Source: Candidatus Baldrarchaeum yapensis
GTDB taxonomy: Archaea; Asgardarchaeota; Baldrarchaeia; Baldrarchaeales; Baldrarchaeaceae
DNA length: 31,109 nucleotides
Assembly: GCA_016840465.1 (NCBI GenBank)
Contig: JAEOSH010000019.1
Span: 1 to 31,109, forward strand
Reading direction: 5' to 3'
Shown here: in pieces, positions 8,071 through 15,354 of the stretch
Position numbering within the stretch: position 1 is the stretch's first letter
Layout: each line of letters starts with the position of its first letter
Made by a program: the position numbers and the translations under genes
The notes under the pieces: generated by a model
Database searches by the model: none
Told to the model about the DNA's origin: nothing
Seen by the model: the letters and a program-made list of their open reading frames with translations, nothing else

Positions 8071-8769
8071 TTAGAACGCAAGTATCCCCTCCTCTTGTGC
8101 CCTCTTAAGTATTCTAAGAACTTCCTCATCGGAAAGATCATGCCACTCTTGGTACGCATCTGCAACTGCATACACCAGTCCGCGCCGGGCATTAAGGCAT
8201 ACGAGAAGATCGACATCCCTTTTAAGCCGCATTGCGGATTCAACGTGGCACGTCGGAACCGCAATTATAACTTCCTTCGTACCAAGTCTTTTCAGAAATC
8301 TGACAGCAGAAAACATCGTGTAACCGGCCGCAATCCCATCGTCTACGACTATAGCCGTAACTCCATCCAACCGCTCATAATCTTTCCCCGCTCTAAAAAT
8401 TCTAATGCGTCTCTTTATTTCGTACAACTGTTCATCCACTGCCGCTCGGACGTCCTCATCCGTTAGTCCTAACTCCCGTGCAAAAACCTCATTTATGAAA
8501 ACCGTACCATCCGGCGCCACAGATCCAAACCCCGCCTCCCTATTCCATGGAATCAACACCTTCCTGCATATTAGCACATCCAATTTCGTATTCAGAGCCT
8601 TTGCTACTTCATAACCTACGGGAACCCCACCCGCTGGTATTGCGAAAACTATGTCTCCTCTTATGTCAAGCTCTTTTAATTTCTCCCCGAGACGTCTACC
8701 CGCATCAGCCCTATCCTTGAATACATAAAACTTATCCGAGAGTTCTTGGTCACATACGAACTTTCCCAT
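8071..8769 (-). CDS. Phosphoribosyltransferase family protein
   Basis: A 232-residue type I phosphoribosyltransferase-fold protein. The PRPP-binding loop is AIVVDDGIAAGYTM, with the two acidic residues that contact the ribose; FAIPAGGVPVGYEVA near the N terminus is the preceding PPi loop region. Proteins of this length and pattern are annotated only as predicted phosphoribosyltransferases; the base or other acceptor is unknown. The ATG at 8767-8769 (MGKFVCDQEL) is preferred over the GTG nine bases upstream, though neither has a strong ribosome site, so the transcript may be leaderless. The gene is transcribed away from the trans-sulfuration enzyme at 8908; the 138 bases between the two starts hold both promoters. 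Confidence 0.85.
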   Translation of the reverse strand: MGKFVCDQELSDKFYVFKDRADAGRRLGEKLKELDIRGDIVFAIPAGGVPVGYEVAKALNTKLDVLICRKVLIPWNREAGFGSVAPDGTVFINEVFARELGLTDEDVRAAVDEQLYEIKRRIRIFRAGKDYERLDGVTAIVVDDGIAAGYTMFSAVRFLKRLGTKEVIIAVPTCHVESAMRLKRDVDLLVCLNARRGLVYAVADAYQEWHDLSDEEVLRILKRAQEEGILAF

Positions 8770-8814
8770 GGCCACCACACACTACCACCACTGCAATATG
8801 ATAATTTGTACCAC

Positions 8815-8825
8815 TATTTTTATAT
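8815..8825 (+). promoter_or_regulatory. Probable TATA box for the PLP-enzyme operon
   Basis: A T/A tract (TATTTTTATAT) in the divergent spacer. A start about 25 bases on would leave a leader of roughly 60 bases before the ATG at 8908. Seen by eye only. Confidence 0.35.
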
Positions 8826-8907
8826 GCCAATCACGGCGGAAAGTTACGTCAGCGCCGTTAAACTCGTCGCGCGGGATTTTTTGACACTCGAGAAGGGTGA
8901 CGCTCCA

Positions 8908-10068
8908 ATGCAAACGGATGCAATACATGGAAGCGAGTACTTTGATGAGGACACCGGAACTTTCATTGTGCCGATTTTCCAGACGGCGATTTTCGAACTT
9001 GAAAGGAATAGGGGTCTTCCGAGAAAGAGCGACCGCGGTAAGGATCTAAAATACTCCAGAGAGGAAAATCCAACGGTACGCGCACTCGAGAAAACCCTTG
9101 CCAAGATAGATAAAGGTGAAGATGCCCTCTCGTTTTCAAGCGGCATGGCCGCAATTTCTTCCGTTTTCCTCGCATTCCTCAAAAGTGGCGGGGAGATCGT
9201 AATAGCAAAAGAGGTCTATGGAAGCACGCTCCAACTGGCTTTAAGTCTAAAGAAGTTCGGGGTTAAAGTCACCGTGGCTGGTCCTGACACCGAGCAAATA
9301 ATTGAATCCATCTCGGAAAGAGTCTCACTGGTGTTCGTGGAAACGATGACAAACCCCATGCTCAGAGTACTTGACATCCCCGCGATAATTAAAAGGTGCA
9401 AGGAAGTAGGAGCCACCATAATCGTTGATAACACGTTTGTCACTCCTGTCATCTACCGCCCACTACTAGATGGCGCGGACCTTGTCATACACAGCGCAAC
9501 TAAGTACCTGGCGGGTCACAATGATGTGATTGCCGGGGTAATAGTGGGGCCTCGTAGGCTGATTTCCGACATCTTATGGGATTGGAGAAGGCTGCTCGGT
9601 TGTATAATATCTCCATTTGACGCTTTCCTTGTATTAAGGGGACTAAAAACGCTGGAACTCAGAGTAAAAAAGCACTGTGAGAACGCAAAGGCAGTAGCAG
9701 AGTTCCTAAATGAACATCCTAAGGTCTCGGAAGTGTTATACCCAGGTCTCCCGGACAACAAGTACCACGGCATTGCGCGCAGACTTTTCAGCAATGGCAT
9801 GTACGGGGGAGTTGTCAGTTTTAGAGTCAAAGGAAACATGAATTCGGTCATCAGAGTAATGAGCGCGTTGAAAATGATAAAGATTTCACCAAGTCTTGGC
9901 GGGACGGAAAGCATAATGACGTATCCGATCGTTACGGGTGCCGCAACGATGCCCCCAGAAATAAGAGAAGAACTGGGAATAACTGAAGATCTGCTCAGAC
10001 TATCGGTGGGTCTCGAGGACGTCAACGACATAATAGAGGATCTGGATCGTGCACTTAAGGCAGCATAG
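8908..10068 (+). CDS. Cys/Met metabolism PLP-dependent enzyme (cystathionine gamma-synthase/lyase family)
   Basis: A 386-residue fold-type I PLP enzyme. The N terminus has the family signature AIHGSEYFDEDTG followed by VPIFQTAIF; YSREENPTVRALE and SFSSGMAAISSVF form the cofactor and subunit contacts; IIVDNTFVTPV carries the cofactor-ring Asp; the PLP lysine is in HSATKYLAGHND; and the arginine-containing C-terminal domain includes SLGGTESIMTYP. The family includes cystathionine gamma-synthase, cystathionine beta- and gamma-lyases and methionine gamma-lyase, which sequence alone does not separate. The ATG at 8908 was chosen because GGGTGA lies seven bases before it and the conserved region starts there; the frame is open from 8746 but overlaps the divergent gene. 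The CYTH gene follows closely and is likely cotranscribed. Confidence 0.93.
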   Translation: MQTDAIHGSEYFDEDTGTFIVPIFQTAIFELERNRGLPRKSDRGKDLKYSREENPTVRALEKTLAKIDKGEDALSFSSGMAAISSVFLAFLKSGGEIVIAKEVYGSTLQLALSLKKFGVKVTVAGPDTEQIIESISERVSLVFVETMTNPMLRVLDIPAIIKRCKEVGATIIVDNTFVTPVIYRPLLDGADLVIHSATKYLAGHNDVIAGVIVGPRRLISDILWDWRRLLGCIISPFDAFLVLRGLKTLELRVKKHCENAKAVAEFLNEHPKVSEVLYPGLPDNKYHGIARRLFSNGMYGGVVSFRVKGNMNSVIRVMSALKMIKISPSLGGTESIMTYPIVTGAATMPPEIREELGITEDLLRLSVGLEDVNDIIEDLDRALKAA

Positions 10069-10085
10069 TGGCGTGGTGCTTACCG

Positions 10086-10667
10086 GTGATAGAGGTAGAG
10101 GTGAAGGCCTGGGTTAAGGACAGGAGAACATTTGAAGATCTTCCCCGCAGGATAGCCCAGTTAGGTGTACTTGAGGAAAAAAGTTACACACAGCGGGATA
10201 TCTATTTTGCTCACCCCTCGCGGAACTTCCTTCTGACAGATGAGGCACTACGCATTAGAATAGAGGATGGAAAGTGTGAAATGACATATAAGGGTCCTAA
10301 GATCGACAAATTGTCAAAAACGCGGGTCGAAATAACATTAAAGGTCGATAATTGTGAAAAAGCCATCGAGTTCCTGCGAAGGCTTGGCTTTTCTGAGGTT
10401 ATGGAGGTCGTGAAAGAACGGAGAGTCTTCAAAGTTCCGTATAAGGGACGTGAGGTGAAAGTGTCCCTTGACGAGGTTAAAAACTTAGGAACATTCATAG
10501 AACTCGAATGTACCGTTGATAATGAGGAAAAGATTCCTCATGCGAGGGACGATCTTCTCTCGCTCCTAGAATGCCTCGGAATTTCCAAGGAAATGACCGA
10601 GAGAAGGTCTTATCTCGAATTACTACTTTTTTCGGAAGAGGCCGCAAACCATAATGTGACAAATTAG
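10086..10667 (+). CDS. CYTH domain protein (class IV adenylate cyclase / ThTPase-like)
   Basis: A 193-residue CYTH (triphosphate tunnel) protein. The signature ExExK is at the start (IEVEVKAWV). Further tunnel residues are seen as charged positions in EALRIRIEDGKCEMTYKGP, in SKTRVEITLK and, near the end, in VSLDEVKNLGTFIELE. Archaeal members are called CyaB-like or class IV adenylate cyclase, but activity on triphosphates or polyphosphate is equally possible. The GTG at 10086 is preferred because it starts directly before the signature and has GGTG six bases upstream; the frame is open from 10068, which abuts the previous stop. The gene probably shares the transcript of the PLP enzyme gene, without an obvious metabolic link. 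Confidence 0.87.
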   Translation: MIEVEVKAWVKDRRTFEDLPRRIAQLGVLEEKSYTQRDIYFAHPSRNFLLTDEALRIRIEDGKCEMTYKGPKIDKLSKTRVEITLKVDNCEKAIEFLRRLGFSEVMEVVKERRVFKVPYKGREVKVSLDEVKNLGTFIELECTVDNEEKIPHARDDLLSLLECLGISKEMTERRSYLELLLFSEEAANHNVTN

Positions 10668-10749
10668 CAAATCTACTTTACGATTTTCTCAGAACTCTGT
10701 TCTCGAATAAATAAAATTCGCGGTGCATTAATGAGTGTCCGACCGATGA

Positions 10750-10757
10750 GTTAAAAA
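10750..10757 (+). promoter_or_regulatory. TATA-like box of the C/D box sRNA
   Basis: GTTAAAAA lies about 26 bases before the predicted 5' end of the sRNA at 10780, the normal distance between an archaeal TATA box and the transcription start. Confidence 0.45.
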
Positions 10758-10779
10758 CCTCTGGATGAATTATTAAGGA

Positions 10780-10842
10780 GGGAAGATGATGATTATCCGG
10801 CAAGGAGGACTCTGATGACTGCTCATAGTTACGCTGATTCCC
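10780..10842 (+). ncRNA. C/D box sRNA, predicted guide to the helix 69 region of 23S rRNA
   Basis: A C box ATGATGA (10786-10792) and a D box CTGA (10834-10837) are flanked by a perfect 5-bp terminal stem, GGGAA (10780-10784) with TTCCC (10838-10842), giving the kink-turn that binds L7Ae. An internal CTGATGA at 10812-10818 serves as overlapping D' and C' boxes, which is less regular than usual. The guide just before box D contains TCATAGTTAC, the antisense of GUAACUAUGA, a sequence of helix 69 in archaeal and eukaryotic large-subunit rRNA. By the fifth-base rule the target would be the second A of GUAAC, near E. coli A1913. A T-rich run (10844-10849) follows. The guide before box D' (CAAGGAGGACT) has no target I recognise. 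The rRNA match is from memory, not from a search. Confidence 0.72.
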
Positions 10843-10849
10843 GTCTTTT

Positions 10850-11740
10850 CTAAACCTTCTGACTCCGATGGGACAGAATATCGACGCTCCCGTCCCAATA
10901 TATTCTTGCAGTCACTCTTCTTGCAGCCCAACATTGGAATATTATTCCCACCGGAAAACTCGCGGGGTGCCTATGTGCAACCTCTATATTGACGGCGAGA
11001 GATGTGGTTTTTCCGCCTAAGCCCATAGGCCCAATTTCCAATTTGTTTATTTCCTCTAAGAGTTCCATCTCGAGTTTGGAGATCTCATTAACCGGATTTC
11101 TAACGTTTATCGGTCTCAGTAACGCCTTCTTTGCAAGCTTCATACATAAATCCGCAGATCCCCCTATCCCCACACCTATTATTGTCGGCGGACACGGTTT
11201 TCCGCCCGCCTCTGCCACCGCCCTTATCACCACTCTTTTCACACCCTCCAGTCCCTCGGCGGGGTTTATCATGAAAAGGCGCGAAACATTCTCGCTCCCC
11301 CCGCCCTTCGGAAGTATAGAAATCTCCAAGAAATCGATATCATAGTCCAGCTCTGTATGTATAATGGGAATGTGCCTCCCCGTATTGTCACCACTGTTGA
11401 CTCCGGTGAGCACGTCGACCGCATTCGGCCTCAATGGGATCTCTCTTGTCGCCCTAGCAGTTGCTCTCTTAATACATCCGATGAGGTTCTTCACATTAAA
11501 CAAAGTGGGATTTGCCCTCATGAAGAAGGTGAGCGTACCAGTATCCTGACATATAGGTCTGCGCAGGGATTCCGCCAATCTTATGTTCTCTAGTATCGCT
11601 TTAAGGTGATGCCTCGCTAACTCGTTAGTCTCCGATCTATAAGCCTCCTTGAGGGCGAACTTCACGTCATCCGGCAACGCGACGACTGAGAGACCTATTA
11701 ACCCTACAAGCACATCTTCTATTTTCGTCAAATTGATCAT
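10850..11740 (-). CDS. Fumarate hydratase class I, alpha subunit
   Basis: A 296-residue alpha subunit (N-terminal domain) of the oxygen-sensitive [4Fe-4S] fumarase. Cluster cysteines are visible in RRPICQDTGT, in GGKPCPPTI and in IIFQCWAARR; the family signature PKGGGSENVSRL and the glycine-rich GVGIGGSADLC are intact. With its beta subunit it interconverts fumarate and malate in the citric acid cycle; L-tartrate dehydratase alpha subunits are close relatives and cannot be excluded. A GGAGGG ribosome site five bases before the ATG supports the start. The beta subunit, normally adjacent, is absent: downstream lies the convergent sRNA and CYTH gene, and upstream the vapBC promoter, so it must be encoded elsewhere. 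Confidence 0.93.
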   Translation of the reverse strand: MINLTKIEDVLVGLIGLSVVALPDDVKFALKEAYRSETNELARHHLKAILENIRLAESLRRPICQDTGTLTFFMRANPTLFNVKNLIGCIKRATARATREIPLRPNAVDVLTGVNSGDNTGRHIPIIHTELDYDIDFLEISILPKGGGSENVSRLFMINPAEGLEGVKRVVIRAVAEAGGKPCPPTIIGVGIGGSADLCMKLAKKALLRPINVRNPVNEISKLEMELLEEINKLEIGPMGLGGKTTSLAVNIEVAHRHPASFPVGIIFQCWAARRVTARIYWDGSVDILSHRSQKV

Positions 11741-11842
11741 AGAGGCCCTCCTTAACCGTTATCGCCGATCACTTTAAGGAAAAATGCTGTTAGAGGTGTG
11801 AAAAACTTGTCAAGCACGGGAAGTTAATGTAAGTAAAAAGAA

Positions 11843-11878
11843 GCTATATAATGAATGGTAGAATGTACTAAGTAGTAC
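11843..11878 (+). promoter_or_regulatory. vapBC promoter with palindromic operator
   Basis: A TATA box (GCTATATAAT, 11843-11852) is followed about 25 bases on by the palindrome GTACT-AAGT-AGTAC (11865-11878), with a further AGTAC half-site at 11880-11884. The palindrome covers the expected transcription start, a fitting place for repression by the AbrB-type antitoxin and its toxin complex. Confidence 0.55.
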
Positions 11879-11897
11879 ACAGTACCGGTGGCCTACG

Positions 11898-12131
11898 ATG
11901 TACGTGAGGGTGACGCGTAAGTATCAGGTGACAATTCCAAAAAGAGTAAGAGAACTTCTAAAAATCCGCATCGGAGATCTAATGAAAGTCAGCGTTCAGG
12001 ATCATAAAATAATTCTAGAGTCCGTTGTTAAAAGGACGGAAGATCCGGTGGAGGACATGCTCAACTTAATTAAGAAGCCCATGGATGTAGACGCAGTAAA
12101 ACTCGTTGAGGAGTCTTGGAATGAAGATTGA
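11898..12131 (+). CDS. vapB: VapB-type antitoxin, AbrB/MazE (SpoVT) domain
   Basis: A 77-residue antitoxin. The N-terminal swapped-hairpin DNA-binding domain shows the usual pattern VRVTRKYQVTIPKRVRELL then KIRIGDLMKV. The C-terminal third, rich in acidic residues (EDPVEDMLNLIKKP and VKLVEESWNED), is the part that wraps around the toxin. GGTGG precedes the ATG by six bases. Its reading frame overlaps the toxin gene by 11 bases, a common way to couple the two proteins. It should neutralise the following PIN ribonuclease and repress its own promoter, where a palindrome is seen. Confidence 0.92.
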   Translation: MYVRVTRKYQVTIPKRVRELLKIRIGDLMKVSVQDHKIILESVVKRTEDPVEDMLNLIKKPMDVDAVKLVEESWNED

Positions 12132-12624
12132 GAGGAAAAAGGCCTATATAGACACGAACATAATCGTGTACGCGGTGATTCATCATCCGGTTTTTGGAAA
12201 TACTTGCGCCGAGATCCTGCGAGACATGAGGAGGGGGCTTTTTCAAGCATACGGGTCTATATTCGTGGCAATAGAGTTGCTGGACGCACTATCTAAGATA
12301 GACACTTACGTGGCAGGGAGGGCCGTTAACAATTACCTGGCATTCCCTATGGAGTTCCTAGAAATGGACGAAAGCGTGATCAGGGCCTCCGCAATAATAA
12401 ATGAGGTTACAAGGATCAGATACGACTCCGTACATGCCGCCTTAATGCTCCTAAACGACATAGCCGCGGTGATCACAAATGACGAGGATGATTGGCGAAA
12501 ACTTAAACAAAACTTGGATGAGGTCAAGAAAAGGTTTCTCGAGGAGGGTTTCATTACTAATGTGAGGGAACTTGAGGTGATAACCCCAGCCAACTATAAA
12601 GAGTGGCGCTCCCAACGCGAATAA
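12121..12624 (+). CDS. vapC: VapC-type PIN domain ribonuclease toxin
   Basis: A 167-residue PIN domain protein with the acidic metal-binding quartet intact: Asp in AYIDTNIIVYAV, Glu in FVAIELLDAL, Asp in RYDSVHAALML and Asp in VITNDEDDWRKL. VapC toxins cleave tRNA or rRNA when freed from their antitoxin. The ATG at 12121 has GAGGAG seven bases upstream and overlaps vapB. The toxin appears functional, in contrast to the broken relative at 7380-7924. Its length is slightly above the typical 130-150 residues because of a C-terminal extension. Confidence 0.92.
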   Translation: MKIERKKAYIDTNIIVYAVIHHPVFGNTCAEILRDMRRGLFQAYGSIFVAIELLDALSKIDTYVAGRAVNNYLAFPMEFLEMDESVIRASAIINEVTRIRYDSVHAALMLLNDIAAVITNDEDDWRKLKQNLDEVKKRFLEEGFITNVRELEVITPANYKEWRSQRE

Positions 12625-12626
12625 CG

Positions 12627-12635
12627 TTTATACTA
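12627..12635 (+). promoter_or_regulatory. TATA-like box for the small gene at 12661
   Basis: TTTATACTA is centred 30 bases before the GTG at 12661. That spacing suggests a leaderless or nearly leaderless transcript, so the gene after vapC has its own promoter. Confidence 0.4.
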
Positions 12636-12660
12636 AAATCCGTCTCAAGTTTAATTAGGG

Positions 12661-13059
12661 GTGATTACACTGAGTTTTGAATGCTTTTTGAAGTCCATTG
12701 TTACAAGATGGCGGAGGGAGTTCGGAACTCTTGAAGAGTTGGCAAGGATGTCTGAGGAAGATCCAGCGTTGCTGGAAAGAAGTATAAGGGAAATGCTCAC
12801 CGGGTGGCACGTGATACTATGCAGGACAATACTCCGCTACTTCAAAATGGTGCGCGAAGGGAAACCTTGGTACGACCTCATCGACAGGTTTGCTAGAGAA
12901 ATCTTGGAAGTGTTCGGAACAACCAGAGGTGATGTGCCAATTCACGTCTGGGAGGCAATTCTTAACCTCGCCGCCATGATATTCGACATAGTTTATGAGG
13001 AATGCAAACGTATTTTCCTATTCGAACTCTCAAGCCATCTCGCATTAGAAGAAGAATAA
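12661..13059 (+). CDS. Hypothetical helical protein
   Basis: A 132-residue protein that I do not recognise. It is predicted to be mostly helical, with charged segments (TRWRREFGTLEELARM, RSIREMLTGWHVI, REGKPWYDLIDRFAREI) and a moderately hydrophobic C-terminal helix (AILNLAAMIFDIVYEE). There is no signal peptide, metal motif or clear membrane span. It starts with GTG close behind a TATA-like box, 36 bases after vapC, and converges with the MFS transporter gene 12 bases away. The start is uncertain, since no ATG occurs in the N-terminal part. Confidence 0.65.
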   Translation: MITLSFECFLKSIVTRWRREFGTLEELARMSEEDPALLERSIREMLTGWHVILCRTILRYFKMVREGKPWYDLIDRFAREILEVFGTTRGDVPIHVWEAILNLAAMIFDIVYEECKRIFLFELSSHLALEEE

Positions 13060-13071
13060 AACAAAGGATTA

Positions 13072-14352
13072 TTATGGCTTTTCCACGGCTTTCAAGACCT
13101 TTCCACGAGTCTCCGGAAATGCCCATACGAACAACGCCAGCATGACGTTGAACATGGCAGCGATGGAAATCGCACCGCTCAATCCCCACTGCACCGCGAC
13201 AAGCGCAACAACTATGGGAGCGACAGCCGATAATCCTCTCGCAACATTGAAGCAGAAGCCCGCAGCCGTTGTCCTTACATGCGTTGGAAATATCTCTGTG
13301 TACAGCGGACCATAGCCGCTGAAGAAGCCTGTGCCCAGGCCCATGAAGAACAGAGGTATCAGTGCATATATCGGGTTCTTCGCAAATACTGAGATCATAT
13401 GCATCAGTATGAATATTGAGACGGCCTGCGTCAATGAGAATATTGTAAACGCCGGTCGCCGCCCAATCCTATCCGCAATTGGGCCGAATGACAGATACCC
13501 TATTAACGCTCCCATCTGTGAAATAAATACCCACAACCCCGAACCCGCAAGCCCGATGCCCATCTCCTCGCTGAGACACTTGGGGAGCCAGCTGAAGATG
13601 AACCAATAAGCGTACATGCCGAATGTTGCAAGCAAGAGACCCTTAGCGGTGCTCCCTATAATCTCCTTGTCAAATATTCTGATCAGAGGATTCCTTCCGA
13701 GCCTCTCTGCCCATTCATCTGGAAGCTCTCCTCTGTGCAGCATCTCCCTGAAGTGTAACCATAAATCGCTTTCAGGCATCCCCTTTCTTATAAAAACTAC
13801 CATGAATGCGGGTAAACTCGAAAGAAAGAATGTCATCCGCCACCCTATCACTGGACTTACAAATCCCCCAACGAGAGAGGCCACCGCCACACCGACCGGC
13901 ACACCTGACTGCATTAAGGCCGCCCCACGCGCTCTCATCTTAGGTGGCCATGTCTCACCTACGAGGGTTTGCCCGACTGCCCACTCTCCTCCTATTCCAA
14001 GGCCCGCAACGAACCTTAGGATCAGAAGTTGCCAAATATCGGTGGCAACGGCACACAGCGCGGTTCCGATAGAATATATAAGTATCGTCCATTGGAGCAC
14101 AGGCTTTCTTCCGTAAATGTCCGAAAGGTAGCCAAATAGTATGCCGCCGATTGCAGTAGCGGCAAGCGACGCTGCATGCACGATTCCCAGTTCCACATCG
14201 GTCACATGGAACTCTTTGCCTATCTCTATCAGTAGGAATGTGTAAAGAATCAGATTGTAAAAGTCAAAGACCCACCCGGCCCAACTGAAGCCCAGAATTG
14301 CCCAATGTTCCCTTGTTGGCCTCTCATATTCGTATAAGAACTTTTTCGACAT
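13072..14352 (-). CDS. MFS transporter (sugar/metabolite:H+ symporter type)
   Basis: A 426-residue membrane protein with about 12 hydrophobic spans. The MFS loop 2-3 signature is LFGYLSDIYGRKPVL, repeated in weaker form as SFGPIADRIGRRPAF after the sixth span, and the loop before the central cytoplasmic region has MPESDLWLHF, resembling the PESPRW motif of the sugar porter and metabolite:H+ symporter families. The closest pattern is the group transporting aromatic acids, sialic acid or other organic anions; the substrate is not inferable. It is the last gene before the MBL/HAD pair on the same strand, from which it is separated by about 80 bases. Only a weak ribosome site is seen before the ATG. 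Confidence 0.9.
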   Translation of the reverse strand: MSKKFLYEYERPTREHWAILGFSWAGWVFDFYNLILYTFLLIEIGKEFHVTDVELGIVHAASLAATAIGGILFGYLSDIYGRKPVLQWTILIYSIGTALCAVATDIWQLLILRFVAGLGIGGEWAVGQTLVGETWPPKMRARGAALMQSGVPVGVAVASLVGGFVSPVIGWRMTFFLSSLPAFMVVFIRKGMPESDLWLHFREMLHRGELPDEWAERLGRNPLIRIFDKEIIGSTAKGLLLATFGMYAYWFIFSWLPKCLSEEMGIGLAGSGLWVFISQMGALIGYLSFGPIADRIGRRPAFTIFSLTQAVSIFILMHMISVFAKNPIYALIPLFFMGLGTGFFSGYGPLYTEIFPTHVRTTAAGFCFNVARGLSAVAPIVVALVAVQWGLSGAISIAAMFNVMLALFVWAFPETRGKVLKAVEKP

Positions 14353-14433
14353 TTTAGCCTACGCCCGCTGTCCTGTTTTGGGAACACTGAGATACATACC
14401 CAAACTCTTCTATAAAAGCCTCGGGTACAACAT

Positions 14434-15342
14434 TCATCTCAAAATTCCGAGGCCCCGCAGGAGACCATATGCCATTGGTTCGAAAACCACCTCTCTGAAC
14501 TTCGGAGGGAAAACTTCCAACCTCTCATAATACTTCTGCTTCAATGAGGATGCAACGCCTGCGATGTCCTTGCTTTTTTCGTAAGCGTTTAAGGCGATGC
14601 TCTTCCAATCCTCTAACACCTCCAGCGCAGTATGAATTACGTTAGAAGCATCCGGCCCGATGACCGCGCCGAAATGCGCAAATGCTACTATTTTCAGATC
14701 AAAAGATAGTATTTTCTCGAGAGATCTTTTGTACTCCTCATACTTGAAACTCGGAGGGAAGGATGTTGGAATTGGAGTTCTGCTCCTCGCACCAAATATC
14801 CCAGCACCATCCCCGCAAAATATCATCTTTGAGCCTTTCTCGTAAAACATCAGGTGGTCTGACGTATGGCCCGGCGTGTGTACAACTTCTATTTCAACAC
14901 CCCTCCCTATGTCTATGACTTCACTGCCTTTCACGACCATTAGACGCGTCTCGTCCTCAACCTTATCAATGGGCTCCCCGAACTCCCCAAATAACTCTCT
15001 TGTCGCAACATTGATCCTAGAGGGGTCCTTATACGTCTCTATCGTGTACTTATGTCCCACAAGCACGGAGTTGGGCATGTGGGCAAGTAATGGTGGGCCC
15101 CCACCCGCATGATCGGAATGCCTGTGACTGACGAGAATGTACTTGACGGCATTGAAATCTATCTTGAAGCTCCTGAGCCCTTCTATTATGTTGGCGGCGC
15201 AACTCCTGTGCCCGGGTTCTATTATCGCAACATCCTTCCCAATGAGAACGAACGTCGATGTGGTCTTTGGGAACTTCCAGCCTATGACATCCAACATCAG
15301 AATATTTTCAGAAATCCGTCCCGGTTCTGTTACTACCTCCAC
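14434..15342 (-). CDS. Metallo-beta-lactamase fold hydrolase
   Basis: A 302-residue MBL-fold protein with a complete dinuclear site: SHRHSDHAGG (the HxHxDH motif), His in HTPGHTSDH, the bridging Asp in IFCGDGAG and the last His in AFAHFGAV. About 80 C-terminal residues beyond the core are helical, as in the LACTB2/hydroxyacyl-hydrolase-like group that has an added winged-helix-like tail. The substrate could be a thioester, a lactone or a nucleic acid. The start is a GTG behind GAGGTGG. It begins 12 bases after the HAD gene's stop, so the two form an operon. Confidence 0.88.
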   Translation of the reverse strand: MEVVTEPGRISENILMLDVIGWKFPKTTSTFVLIGKDVAIIEPGHRSCAANIIEGLRSFKIDFNAVKYILVSHRHSDHAGGGPPLLAHMPNSVLVGHKYTIETYKDPSRINVATRELFGEFGEPIDKVEDETRLMVVKGSEVIDIGRGVEIEVVHTPGHTSDHLMFYEKGSKMIFCGDGAGIFGARSRTPIPTSFPPSFKYEEYKRSLEKILSFDLKIVAFAHFGAVIGPDASNVIHTALEVLEDWKSIALNAYEKSKDIAGVASSLKQKYYERLEVFPPKFREVVFEPMAYGLLRGLGILR

Positions 15343-15354
15343 CCTACCACCTCG

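Noticed and set aside
9516-10031. Long minus-strand frame opposite the PLP enzyme
   Set aside because: It is antisense to a clearly conserved gene and has low-complexity Ser/Leu composition.
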